Below are positions 1 through 9,663 of a stretch of 64,000 nt of DNA, one piece after another. The stretch lies in the NCBI RefSeq assembly GCF_000010185.1, contig NC_010376.1, positions 930,001 to 994,000 of the forward strand, given 5' to 3'. The DNA comes from Finegoldia magna ATCC 29328 (lineage in GTDB: Bacteria > Bacillota > Clostridia > Tissierellales > Peptoniphilaceae). The notes beneath the pieces were generated by a model. That model made no database searches and had not been told where the DNA came from. It was given only the letters and a program-made list of their open reading frames with translations. Positions within the stretch are counted from its first letter, which is position 1; each line of letters opens with the position of its first letter. The position numbers and the translations under genes are program-made.

Positions 1-1
1 C

Positions 2-1063
2 TATAATAGAATTCACAATACAATTTCAAACCGTGAGGCCGTTAATAATTTGCTTTTAATCATAAAAGATTATTTCGATGTAAATGTGTGTCTTTTGAAC
101 TCAAACAAAAAGTTGTTACTAAATACATTTGATTTCTCAACTATCAAAAAGATTTATCCATTGGAGATAAAAAAGAAAAGCTTGAGTAAATTATATGGAT
201 ATCTTGCCTTTGAAACTATTGAAGATGAATATGATTTCGAATTTAAAAAAATTTCCAAGATAATTTCAACATACATTTATAACAACGTAAATGGCCTGAT
301 AAATTCAAAAGAAGACATATATAGCACTATTAAGAATTTGATTTCTGGAAACATTACTGATAAAGACGAAGAAAATATTGCAAATATAGGTTGGAAAACG
401 GATGACAAATACGATATTAATGTAATTAAAATTGAAGGTGGGTTATTTAAATACCAAGACATGTTCTCACATGGAAATAGGTTTGTGTTGGATTATCCAA
501 TGTATATGTATTCTGTGTTGCAAGAAGGATATCTTGTCTTATTAACTAATAATAAAATTAAAGATGTATCATCAGTAAAGACAAATCTAAACTTTTTCAT
601 TGAAAAATACGATTTAAAAAGTATTAAATTATCACTAAAAAACAATTTATTCAATTTAAAAAAAGCTTATGATTTATCTAGAAGAATTTTAGAGAACAAT
701 ATTGAATTAACTGAAAACATAAACGATAATTGCTGCAAGATAATTTATGATTTGATGTGCTTAGATTCTGAAATCGAAATCTTGGTTCCTGAATTTATTT
801 ACAAGCTTAAATATGACGATATAAATAACGGTACAGACCTTCTTAGAACATTATACTTTTACCTTGTAGAAGAACGATCACTAATCAAAGCATCTCAAAG
901 GTTGAATGTTCACAGAAACTCCATTGTTTACAGAATAAATAAAATCAATGAATTAGTTGATATTAATTTAGATAATTATAAAGCAAGAAAAAACATAATA
1001 AGTGCCTTGGAAATAATCGACAGATTAGACAATACGCTAAAAATAACAGAAGAAGACATTTAA
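2..1063 (+). CDS. PucR/CdaR-type transcriptional regulator, 5' end outside window
   Basis: The frame is open from base 2 through to the stop at 1061-1063, so the gene starts outside the window; the TTG at 50 is not needed as a start. The C-terminal ~60 residues carry a PucR-type helix-turn-helix, with the motif RLNVHRNSIVYRINKI preceded by LLRTLYFYLVEERSLIKAS. The upstream part looks like the poorly conserved sensory/GGDEF-like region of this family. Known members regulate purine, sugar-diacid or amino-acid catabolism; the target here cannot be told. It is one of only two plus-strand genes and converges on the TPR gene with a 4-bp overlap. Confidence 0.8.
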   Translation, partial: YNRIHNTISNREAVNNLLLIIKDYFDVNVCLLNSNKKLLLNTFDFSTIKKIYPLEIKKKSLSKLYGYLAFETIEDEYDFEFKKISKIISTYIYNNVNGLINSKEDIYSTIKNLISGNITDKDEENIANIGWKTDDKYDINVIKIEGGLFKYQDMFSHGNRFVLDYPMYMYSVLQEGYLVLLTNNKIKDVSSVKTNLNFFIEKYDLKSIKLSLKNNLFNLKKAYDLSRRILENNIELTENINDNCCKIIYDLMCLDSEIEILVPEFIYKLKYDDINNGTDLLRTLYFYLVEERSLIKASQRLNVHRNSIVYRINKINELVDINLDNYKARKNIISALEIIDRLDNTLKITEEDI

Positions 1064-1082
1064 TTGTCTTCTTCTATTTTTT
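1048..1082. terminator. Bidirectional intrinsic terminator between convergent genes
   Basis: A perfect 11-bp inverted repeat (AGAAGAAGACA / TGTCTTCTTCT) with a 6-nt loop is followed by ATTTTTT on the plus strand and by GTTATTTTT on the minus strand. The stop codon of the PucR gene lies in the loop and the last codons of the minus-strand TPR gene form an arm, so the terminator is embedded in both coding ends. Confidence 0.8.
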
Positions 1083-2175
1083 GCAATAATTGCATTGCCA
1101 TATTAAATATATCTTCGTGCACATCGTCATACGAAACTAATGTCGATAATGTATCTTGTGCTTGTTCTACCCTATTACAATTAAGCTCAATTACTGCTTT
1201 ATTGTACAATAAAATTTCATTATCTGTATGAATTTTTAATCCTCTATTTAAAACTTGAATTGATTTATCAAAATCATAATCATTAAAGTAAGCCACAGAC
1301 ATATCGTTGTACAAATCAACGTGATCAAATCCCATATTTTCTGATTTTTCAAAATATTCTATAGCTTTATCTAATTCATTCATATTTAAGTAACATTTGC
1401 CCATTAAATAAACAATTCTAGAATTCTTTTCAAGTTTTTCGAAAATTTCAAGAGCTTTTTGTGGTTTTGAGTTGATTAAAGTTGTAGCAAAATCCAAATC
1501 TCTTAATGGCTTTATATCATCCATTAAACGTTCAACTTCATTAATGACAATTAACACTCTTTTTTCATCGTAATCGTTAGGTAGAGTTGCCATTTTATGT
1601 GTATTTTTTAAATAATCATAAGCTTTTATATAATTGTGATTTAATAATTCTAAGTTCGCAAGTTCTACATAATTTAAGAAAAAGTCTGGATAATTTGCAA
1701 CATTTTCATTTAGAACTCTGAATGCTTCTTCTATAAAAATACTAGAATTAAACTCATCTTCAAGAGCCATTAACCTCAAACAATACGCATAGTAATAGGC
1801 ATTATCCGGGATATCAGATTTTAATATATCATTTGTTCTAAAATAAATAACAGCTTCTTTTGGATTAGAAATCTTTTCAACTCCCATAGATATTATTGAT
1901 TTTTCAATTTCAGGAAATATATTGTACATAATATCTGTGTAATTAACACAGTATTTGAATGTTCTATCATAAGCTATGTTATAAATCATACCTTTAATTA
2001 TTAATTCCAAATCAAAGTTTTTGACGAAATCATTATTCTTTACTCCGTCTAATAAATCTTTTTCTAAAACAGGTAGTGGTATATCTTTATCAATATAATC
2101 ATTTGATTCTAATAAATTCACATAAACCAACTGATTCATAAATTTACTGAAATATTCATCAATCTTATTTATCAT
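1060..2175 (-). CDS. TPR-repeat protein of unknown role
   Basis: A 371-residue soluble protein with tetratricopeptide-like helical pairs, clearest in the second half (residues ~250-350, e.g. LMGKCYLNMNELDKAIEYFE and LYNDMSVAYFNDYDFDKSI). There is no signal peptide or catalytic motif. It starts directly after the stop of the preceding membrane-protein gene, as the last gene of the long pheS-led operon. TPR proteins act as protein-binding scaffolds; the partner is unknown, possibly the adjacent membrane protein. Confidence 0.75.
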   Translation of the reverse strand: MINKIDEYFSKFMNQLVYVNLLESNDYIDKDIPLPVLEKDLLDGVKNNDFVKNFDLELIIKGMIYNIAYDRTFKYCVNYTDIMYNIFPEIEKSIISMGVEKISNPKEAVIYFRTNDILKSDIPDNAYYYAYCLRLMALEDEFNSSIFIEEAFRVLNENVANYPDFFLNYVELANLELLNHNYIKAYDYLKNTHKMATLPNDYDEKRVLIVINEVERLMDDIKPLRDLDFATTLINSKPQKALEIFEKLEKNSRIVYLMGKCYLNMNELDKAIEYFEKSENMGFDHVDLYNDMSVAYFNDYDFDKSIQVLNRGLKIHTDNEILLYNKAVIELNCNRVEQAQDTLSTLVSYDDVHEDIFNMAMQLLQKIEEDN

Positions 2176-2832
2176 TTACTTTTCCCCCGTTTCTAAAATT
2201 CTGTACAAATTAGCCCTATACAACATGAATAAAGAAATGAACATCAAGAGTAATCCAAATTTTATGATTGACACAATTTCATTTGACATTATAAAGTCTT
2301 CAAATGTGTAATTCTTCATAATCAAATTATACAAAATTGCAAAAATCGCAATATTAGGTATATTCCATGTTAAAAAATTTTTAAAATTAAATTTTAATGA
2401 TGTGCAAATCGATTTATAAAATTCTTCGTCAATCATGTAAAGTGTCTCCACTAAAGGATTAAATATTAATAAAAGAACAATTACTGCTCCCTCGTATTTT
2501 TTTAAGAAAAAATACAACAACAATAAAATTCCTCCATTAAAAGCGACCTTTAACATTAATTTGGGAATAGTAATTGGTTCTATTTGATAGTTATCTCTTG
2601 TATGAACCGAAATACTAAGCATATTTAAAAGGATACTCAACAGAAATGTAACCAAAACCGCTATTATCACGCTTGATATTTCTTTAGATACAGATAATCT
2701 AAACAAAATATTATTAGACATATTTAACGATAATTTAATTACAATCATTGATGCAAAAATCAACGGAAAATATTTAATTGTATGTGCGGTTCTTGTAAAA
2801 GAATTTTTGATTATTTCTATAAATGAGTCCAT
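2176..2832 (-). CDS. Multi-pass membrane protein, unknown
   Basis: 218 residues with about six hydrophobic segments (roughly residues 20-40, 50-75, 95-125, 155-172, 185-205) and a short cytoplasmic-looking start. No family recognised with confidence. It lies 8 nt after argS and abuts the TPR gene with no gap, which suggests a membrane/TPR pair made together. Confidence 0.65.
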   Translation of the reverse strand: MDSFIEIIKNSFTRTAHTIKYFPLIFASMIVIKLSLNMSNNILFRLSVSKEISSVIIAVLVTFLLSILLNMLSISVHTRDNYQIEPITIPKLMLKVAFNGGILLLLYFFLKKYEGAVIVLLLIFNPLVETLYMIDEEFYKSICTSLKFNFKNFLTWNIPNIAIFAILYNLIMKNYTFEDFIMSNEIVSIIKFGLLLMFISLFMLYRANLYRILETGEK

Positions 2833-2840
2833 TATTCTCC

Positions 2841-4535
2841 CTACATTCTAACCGGTGCTTCAATTCCTAATAAACTCAAAGATAATTTCAAACATTTGTT
2901 AACACAATAAGTTAAATATAATCTTTGGTATTTTAATTCATCTTCTACAGTGTTGATTGGACAATTTGCATAGAATTTGTTGAAAAGTTTAGCTAATTCT
3001 ACAGTATAACGCGTCAAGAAAGAAGGTTCGTATTTCTCAGTTGCATTTAATAAAACTTCATCAAATTTTGATAAGTGTTTTACAATGTCGATTTCTGTAT
3101 CGTCAACTAATAAATCAAATTTGCTATTGTCTTTTAATTCAAATTCTCCCTTGTCTAATATAGAACAGCTTCTTGCAAATGTATATTGTGTATATGGTCC
3201 AGTTTCCCCATCAAAATTCAAAACTTGATCCCAATCAAAAGTATAATCTTTTATTCTGTTGTTAAATAAGTCTTGGAATATTACAGCTCCAACACCAACT
3301 TGTTTTGCAACTTCTTCTTTGTGTTCAAGATTTGGGTTTCTTTCTTCGATAATAGATTTTGTTTTATCTATAGCTCTATTCAAAACATCTTCCAAGAAAA
3401 TTACTTTACCTTCTCTTGTTTTCATAGATCCATCTTTCATGCTAACCATACCAAAAGAAACATGTTCGCAATCATTCCACCAATCAAATCCCATTTTTTT
3501 CAAAACGGCTCTTAATTGTTCAAAATGAAGTTTTTGTTGACTAGCAACAACGTATACATTTTTATAAAAATCGTAAGTTTTTTTACGATACATAGCTGTA
3601 GCGATATCTCGAGTTAGATATGTTGATGAACCATTTGATTTTTTAATTAAGACAGGTGGTAGATTTTCATCGTCCAAATTGATAATCATTGCTCCATCGG
3701 ATTCTTCGAGTAAGTTTTTCTTATCTATAGCTTCAAGTGCATCGCCAATAAATTGTGAATGGAATGATTCGCCATTAAAATTATCAAATTTAACTCCAAG
3801 TAAATCGTAAACTCTTTGGAATTCTTTCAATGAAATTTCTCTAAACCATGACCATAATTTCACTGCAGTAGGATCTTTTTTTTCTAATTTATCAAACCAA
3901 TCACGAGCTTCATCCATGTATGCTTCATCTTCCTTTGCGACTTTATTGTACTTTACATAAAGGTTTAAAAGTTCTTTAATTGGATCGGCATTTATTTTAT
4001 CTTCGTCTCCCCATTTTAAATAAGCTGAAATCATCATACCAAATTGAGTTCCGTAATCACCAATGTAATTAACGCCTGTTGTGTTAAAATCTTGATGCTT
4101 CATAATATTTCTAATTGCATTACCTATTACAGTGGATCGCAAATGTCCAATGTGAAATGGCTTAGCTATATTAGTAGATGAAAAATCTAATACAACATTT
4201 TTGCCAACACCTATATGACTACTTCCAAAATCATCTTTAATGGCTTCTGTTAGTACGCTTTCTATTAATTTTGAATTATTTACAAAAAAGTTTACATAAG
4301 GACCAACATTTGCAATTTTTTTAATATTTTCATTTTCAAAATCTTTTTTTGCTAACTCTTCTGCGATTAAATTAGGTGCTTTTCTAAAAGTTTTTGCTAA
4401 TTTAAATACAGGAAACGCGTAATCTCCCATTTCACTATTTGGTGGTATTTCGATTAAATCTGATATTTCTTCTTCAGTTAATCCAGTGTCAAATCCTAGT
4501 ATTATTTTTTTTACTTCGTCTTTAAAATTTATCAT
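2841..4535 (-). CDS. argS: Arginyl-tRNA synthetase
   Basis: A class I aminoacyl-tRNA synthetase that charges tRNA-Arg. The 564 residues match the family length. Visible are the N-terminal additional domain, the HIGH signature (FHIGHL, about residue 132) after SSTNIAKP, the KMSK-region variant SMKTREGK typical of ArgRS, and the C-terminal anticodon-binding DALR domain ending in the conserved IEAPVRM. It sits in the pheS-led operon, 10 nt after mutS2. Confidence 0.96.
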   Translation of the reverse strand: MINFKDEVKKIILGFDTGLTEEEISDLIEIPPNSEMGDYAFPVFKLAKTFRKAPNLIAEELAKKDFENENIKKIANVGPYVNFFVNNSKLIESVLTEAIKDDFGSSHIGVGKNVVLDFSSTNIAKPFHIGHLRSTVIGNAIRNIMKHQDFNTTGVNYIGDYGTQFGMMISAYLKWGDEDKINADPIKELLNLYVKYNKVAKEDEAYMDEARDWFDKLEKKDPTAVKLWSWFREISLKEFQRVYDLLGVKFDNFNGESFHSQFIGDALEAIDKKNLLEESDGAMIINLDDENLPPVLIKKSNGSSTYLTRDIATAMYRKKTYDFYKNVYVVASQQKLHFEQLRAVLKKMGFDWWNDCEHVSFGMVSMKDGSMKTREGKVIFLEDVLNRAIDKTKSIIEERNPNLEHKEEVAKQVGVGAVIFQDLFNNRIKDYTFDWDQVLNFDGETGPYTQYTFARSCSILDKGEFELKDNSKFDLLVDDTEIDIVKHLSKFDEVLLNATEKYEPSFLTRYTVELAKLFNKFYANCPINTVEDELKYQRLYLTYCVNKCLKLSLSLLGIEAPVRM

Positions 4536-4545
4536 TTTAATCCCC

Positions 4546-6897
4546 TTATTTTAAATAAATGAAAGTAGCTCCAAGACCGCCTTCATTATATCCTGCATCT
4601 TCAATCTTTTTGACTCTTTTATCACTTCTTAAGTATTCTCTGATACCTTTTCTAAGCATGCCAGTACCTTTTCCGTGAATGATATTTACTTTTTTCAAAC
4701 CAACAATTACACAATCATCAATGTATTTGTCAAGCTCGTATATAGCTTCCTCGATATTTTTTCCTCTTAAATCAATTTCACTTTTAATATCAGAATTAGC
4801 TTTGTTTTTTATTATACTTTTAATGCTTTTTGATGATTGAATAACTTCTTTTTCTTTGATTTTTTTCAAATTTTTAACATTGGCATTTATTTTTAATATA
4901 CCCACTTGCACCAATAAATCACCTTTTTTATCAGGCTCTGAAACAATAGTACCTTGTTGCTCTATGCCTAGAATTTCTACTTCGTCTCCTAATTGAAGTT
5001 TTTGTTTCTTGGATGTTTCATTCAAAAGTTTTTTATTAGAACTCTTTTTAATCCTTTTATTAAATTTGTTTTCGACATCATTTGCTACTGTTCTAGCATC
5101 AGATTCTTTTTCCAAAAATTTTAATTTATTGATAAGCTCTCGTGACTCTTCCTTAGCTCTCATATAAATTTCATTAGCATTTTCTTTTGCTTCATTTATT
5201 ATTTTTTCTTTTTCTAGTTTTGTCTTTTCTATTTCTTTTTCGTATCTATCACGAAGTTTCAATAAATCTTCTTTAAGTTCTAATTGTCTTTGTTTATCTT
5301 CATCAATTTGCTTCTTTTTAGATTCGATATCAGATAAAACATCTTCAAAATCTTTATCTTCTTGAGATAAAATTTCCTTTGCATTATTAATTATATCATC
5401 ATCTAGACCAAGTCTTCTAGAAATTTCAAAAGCATTTGATTTACCAGGAATTCCAATCCTCAACTTATAGGTTGGTGATAAAGTGTTTACATCAAATTCC
5501 ACAGAACCGTTTTTAACATACTTTTCTGTTAACGCGAATATTTTAAGCTGAGAATAGTGAGTTGTTGCAATAGTTCTGATGGATTTATACAAAAAGATTC
5601 TTAAGATTGCAATTGCTAGCGCTGCACCTTCCGTTGGATCTGTTCCTGCTCCAAGTTCATCAAAAAGTACAAGAGAATTGAATGTAATATTATTTACAAT
5701 GTGCACAATATTTTTCATGTGAGCTGAGAAAGTTGATAAAGATTGTTCTATACTTTGCTCATCACCGATATCCGTAAAGATATTATCGAATATTGCAACT
5801 TCAGAATTTTCATCTACAGGAATTAATATTCCTGATTGTGCCATTAAAGTTATTAATCCAACGGTTTTAAGCGTTACTGTTTTACCACCTGTGTTAGGTC
5901 CAGTTATTACCAATGTATTATAGTCATCGCCTAAATAAATACTTATCGGCACAACTTTTTTCTTGTCTAACAAAGGATGTCGTGCATTTTTAAAATTAAA
6001 ATATCCATTTGTATTTAATTTTGGATTAGTAGCATCAATTTCTATAGCATACTTTGCTTTTGCAAATATGAAATCTAATTTTGATAAAACATCTTGATCC
6101 ACAAAAATCGAATCCTTCACATCGTAAACTCTATCAGAAATTTCTTTCAAAATTCTTATGATTTCTTCTCGTTCTTCTGCTTCTAGCATTCTCAATTCGT
6201 TATTTAATTCTACAACTTCCATTGGTTCAATGTAAACTGTTTGACCAGAAGATGAATGGTCGTGCACTATTCCTTTGAAGGATGATTTATGTGAAACCTT
6301 AACAGGAATTACATATCTATCGTCTCTCATAGTAACGATATTTTCTTGTAATGCTTGGTCATTAGAAGATAAAATACTATTTATTTTGTCCCTAATATTT
6401 TCAGTCTTTTGTCTTTTAGTTTGTCTAATTCTTGCAAGATTTCGACTTGCATTGTCACTAATTTCGTCTTCAGAAATTATTGCATTATTAATAGTTGCAA
6501 CTAAATCTGGTTCTTCTACTAAAGAATCCATCATCGCCATAATCATAGGGCAATTTTCGTAATTTTCGTCAGATTCTCCAGCGTATCTTTTAATATCGTG
6601 GACGCTATTCAATATTTGACCAATTTTCAACAAAACTTCTGGAACTATATATCCACCTTTTGATACATGCATAATACTCGCTTTAACATTTATAATCTCA
6701 TATATCGGAGGATTAGAAAATTTGTAAATCATACTCATAGCTTCATAAGTTTCATCCAAACTTTGTCTGATTTCATCTTCTTCTATCATAGGTTCCAATT
6801 TATTAGCAATGCTTTTTCCTAATTTAGACTTGCAAAGTTTTTCTATTTTATTTTTTATTTCATTGTATTCAAGTGTGTTTAATGTTTTTTTGTCCAT
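4546..6897 (-). CDS. mutS2: Endonuclease MutS2
   Basis: 783 residues with the MutS2 layout: core/clamp region, ATPase with Walker A GPNTGGKT at about 333-340, the DELGAGTDP Walker B region, a long Lys/Glu-rich coiled coil (~520-640) and a C-terminal Smr nuclease domain (~708-783) with SEIDLRGKN and HGKGTG. The family suppresses recombination and/or rescues collided ribosomes in Firmicutes. Start ATG is directly adjacent to the end of the U32 gene (0-nt gap). Confidence 0.95.
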   Translation of the reverse strand: MDKKTLNTLEYNEIKNKIEKLCKSKLGKSIANKLEPMIEEDEIRQSLDETYEAMSMIYKFSNPPIYEIINVKASIMHVSKGGYIVPEVLLKIGQILNSVHDIKRYAGESDENYENCPMIMAMMDSLVEEPDLVATINNAIISEDEISDNASRNLARIRQTKRQKTENIRDKINSILSSNDQALQENIVTMRDDRYVIPVKVSHKSSFKGIVHDHSSSGQTVYIEPMEVVELNNELRMLEAEEREEIIRILKEISDRVYDVKDSIFVDQDVLSKLDFIFAKAKYAIEIDATNPKLNTNGYFNFKNARHPLLDKKKVVPISIYLGDDYNTLVITGPNTGGKTVTLKTVGLITLMAQSGILIPVDENSEVAIFDNIFTDIGDEQSIEQSLSTFSAHMKNIVHIVNNITFNSLVLFDELGAGTDPTEGAALAIAILRIFLYKSIRTIATTHYSQLKIFALTEKYVKNGSVEFDVNTLSPTYKLRIGIPGKSNAFEISRRLGLDDDIINNAKEILSQEDKDFEDVLSDIESKKKQIDEDKQRQLELKEDLLKLRDRYEKEIEKTKLEKEKIINEAKENANEIYMRAKEESRELINKLKFLEKESDARTVANDVENKFNKRIKKSSNKKLLNETSKKQKLQLGDEVEILGIEQQGTIVSEPDKKGDLLVQVGILKINANVKNLKKIKEKEVIQSSKSIKSIIKNKANSDIKSEIDLRGKNIEEAIYELDKYIDDCVIVGLKKVNIIHGKGTGMLRKGIREYLRSDKRVKKIEDAGYNEGGLGATFIYLK

Positions 6898-9039
6898 TTA
6901 TAAAATTCCTTTTTTAAAATGAAATTCATTAGATTTTCCAGTTGCCTTTTTATTTTTTCTAATTGAGTATAAATTAAAATCTATATCATTCTCATCTATC
7001 TTAATTCTATCACAAGAATATATCAAAGAGTAATCATCCTTCCTTACAACTCTATATTTAGAAAAATCTCCTTCAATAAAGCAATCATTAAACTTACAGA
7101 ATTCACAATTTTTACCGTTACATTTTATAATTCCAGAAAAAGGACAATAAACAGTAACCATATTAATCAAGTTATCTTCAACTACCAACTCAAAATTATA
7201 ATTTGAATTATCTACAATTTCTTTAATTTCAGATTTGTTTAATTCAACAGATAATGTTATTACATCTATTCCCAAATCATTTAAAATTTTTGCAGAGAAA
7301 GTATTAAATACATTCATTTGATAATTACTTACTACAAAATTCGCATTAATATCTTTGGCTATATTGATATCTCCGATATTATTAATTAAAAGTTTGTATA
7401 CATTATTTTCTTTGCACTTTTTAATAAAATTATCAGTTTTTTCTTGATTCAAAAATCTTGGAACTCTGACAATATATTCTGATGAAATCTTATCGCTATA
7501 GCCATTTACTTCTTCTACATAAACAATTTTATTAATTGAATTTTTAGTAGTATTGTTTTCTATTGGATTATTTAAATGTACTAAATCAATGTTTTTTTGT
7601 TTTCTATGATTAAAATTAGCTTTTTCGTCCAAATAAAATTCAATAAAATCCCTTCTTACTTGATTTAGCTGACTTTTTGATAAGAATAGTCCAGCGTCTA
7701 ATACAATCTGCAGTTCAGTAATATTTACTGGGTAATTACCCGTTTTTAAAACTTGATTTCGAATAAATTCATCATCTATAGGCTTATTTTTTGCTTCATC
7801 GCAAATTATATTTGTTTTGTATTCGAGTCCATTTACAAATATTTGAATTGGTTTAGATTTCTTACAAATGAATTTTACATCTAAATCAAAACAAACATTT
7901 TTTTCTTCATCTGACTTTTCGACTATTTTAATATGACTAACTCTTTTTACATCAGAATTTTCAAGAGCATCAGTTATGTTTTTAAATGAAACGATACTAT
8001 TTTTCTTGTAATCTTCAGTTAATGTTAATGGAAATGTATTTTTCCCGTTGAAAAGTATAAGGATATCTTTCTTATAAACATCTTCTATAAATTGTATTTT
8101 ACCTTTTCCAATGATTTTCCCTACTGAGTGTCCTTTAATTTGATTTTTTCTTCCAAGTTCTACATAATCATATCCACTTGTATTATTAATTAAACCTTTT
8201 GTAAATCCGCGATTTTTAACTTCATCCAAATAATAACTGCAATTACCGTGGTCTAATTTTTCTCTGTACGATGTTACAACGGAATAAACATATTCTTTGG
8301 ATTTCATTCTTCCTTCGATTTTTAAACTATCGCAATATTTTGCAATTTCATCGACATTTTCAATAGTACACAAATCTTTTGGACTAAGATAAGATAGTTT
8401 TGAATTTATAGTTTCGTTATCTAAAATAATCTTATAATCCTTTCTGCAAGGTTGAGCACATCTTCCTCTATTCGCACTTCTATCTCCATTTAATGAACTC
8501 ATCAAGCATTGTCCTGATTGACACACGCATAATGATCCATGAATGAAAACTTCAATCTCAATATCACAATTTTCCCTGATATTTTTCAATTCTTCTAAGT
8601 CAGTTTCTCTTGCTAATACTATTCTTTTAAATCCAATTTCTTTAGCAATGATTGCACCGTTCAAATTATTAATATTCATTTGAGTAGATGCGTGTAAATC
8701 TAATTCAGGAAATAACTTGTTAACAAGATAAGCTAGACCAATGTCCTGCACGATTAGTGCATCAATATCGATATTGTATAATCTGTTTACGTAATCAATA
8801 GCCTTGTGGATTTCTGATTGTTTGATAAGAGTGTTTAATGTTACATAAACTTTTACATTTCTTAAATGACAATATTTTACAACTTCCTTAACATCCTCAA
8901 CAGTAAAATTTTCCGCATAAGCTCTTGCGGAAAATTCTTTTGTTCCAAGATAAATAGCGTCAGCTCCTGCGGATACACTCGCTTTTACCATGTCCCAATT
9001 TCCGCAAGGAGCTAATATTTCACTAATCAATGATTTCAT
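6898..9039 (-). CDS. U32-family peptidase / rRNA hydroxylase-like protein
   Basis: 713 residues. The N-terminal ~400 carry the U32 domain: ILAPCGNWDMVKASVSAGADAIY, then HGSLCVCQSGQC and a GRCAQPC cysteine motif. A longer C-terminal region (DUF3656-like plus a second Cys cluster, KCNGKNCEFCKFNDC near residue 650) matches the long U32 proteins. E. coli relatives (RlhA, TrhP) hydroxylate RNA, so protease activity should not be assumed. The ATG at 9039 overlaps zapA by 17 nt and has poor RBS spacing; a TTG at 9030 would sit better behind AAAGAG and give M-I-S-E-I-L-A-P. Confidence 0.88.
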   Translation of the reverse strand: MKSLISEILAPCGNWDMVKASVSAGADAIYLGTKEFSARAYAENFTVEDVKEVVKYCHLRNVKVYVTLNTLIKQSEIHKAIDYVNRLYNIDIDALIVQDIGLAYLVNKLFPELDLHASTQMNINNLNGAIIAKEIGFKRIVLARETDLEELKNIRENCDIEIEVFIHGSLCVCQSGQCLMSSLNGDRSANRGRCAQPCRKDYKIILDNETINSKLSYLSPKDLCTIENVDEIAKYCDSLKIEGRMKSKEYVYSVVTSYREKLDHGNCSYYLDEVKNRGFTKGLINNTSGYDYVELGRKNQIKGHSVGKIIGKGKIQFIEDVYKKDILILFNGKNTFPLTLTEDYKKNSIVSFKNITDALENSDVKRVSHIKIVEKSDEEKNVCFDLDVKFICKKSKPIQIFVNGLEYKTNIICDEAKNKPIDDEFIRNQVLKTGNYPVNITELQIVLDAGLFLSKSQLNQVRRDFIEFYLDEKANFNHRKQKNIDLVHLNNPIENNTTKNSINKIVYVEEVNGYSDKISSEYIVRVPRFLNQEKTDNFIKKCKENNVYKLLINNIGDINIAKDINANFVVSNYQMNVFNTFSAKILNDLGIDVITLSVELNKSEIKEIVDNSNYNFELVVEDNLINMVTVYCPFSGIIKCNGKNCEFCKFNDCFIEGDFSKYRVVRKDDYSLIYSCDRIKIDENDIDFNLYSIRKNKKATGKSNEFHFKKGIL

Positions 9040-9655
9040 CTCTTTGATAATCCATTAAAAGATTTTCTAACTTATTCTTTTCAAAAGCTAGTTTGTTATA
9101 CTCGTCTTTTAAATCTTTGTATTTTGAATTTAACTCATTATTTTCTGTTTCGTAAAATTCAATTTGCTTTTTTAAATCATCTATAGTTTCCCTTTCTTGT
9201 TTAAGTTTACTATTTAAATCTGATGATTTTTTCTCATATTGTGATCTTATATCATTAGAATACTTCTCAGTTTTTTTCTTAATCTCATTTATTTCTTTTT
9301 CAGAGTTTTCCTTGATTTCGTTGTATTGCTTAGTCATTTGTTTTAGGTTAGTTTCTTTAATCACTAATTTTTGATACAACTTTTCGCAGTCATTTTTTAG
9401 ATTTGAATAATCTTTTATAATCGGATCATTTTCATTTTTATAGTCTTTTAATTCAGTTGTTAAATTATCGTGAGTTTCTGCCAAATTCATAAGAGCTAAG
9501 ATAGTCGCGTTCAAAGTCGTTAATTTTGAATTTCTGTTTTTGCAGTCTTCTATATCTTTATTAATCTTGTCAACTATCTTGTCTGTATCTTCTTTAGATT
9601 TTTCAGTAACAATATTGTAAGTTGAACCTTGAATTACAACTTGTAATTTGTTCAT
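9023..9655 (-). CDS. zapA: ZapA-domain protein with long coiled-coil tail
   Basis: The N-terminal ~85 residues are ZapA-like (MNKLQVVIQGSTYNIVTEKS and a TLNATILALMNLAETH helix). ZapA binds and bundles FtsZ at the division site. This protein is 210 residues, about twice the usual ~90-100: the remainder (~95-205) is a continuous Lys/Glu/Asn-rich coiled coil. It lies between pheT and the U32 gene, as zapA commonly does in Firmicutes. RBS GGAG lies just upstream of the ATG. Confidence 0.85.
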   Translation of the reverse strand: MNKLQVVIQGSTYNIVTEKSKEDTDKIVDKINKDIEDCKNRNSKLTTLNATILALMNLAETHDNLTTELKDYKNENDPIIKDYSNLKNDCEKLYQKLVIKETNLKQMTKQYNEIKENSEKEINEIKKKTEKYSNDIRSQYEKKSSDLNSKLKQERETIDDLKKQIEFYETENNELNSKYKDLKDEYNKLAFEKNKLENLLMDYQRDEIID

Positions 9656-9663
9656 ATATACTC

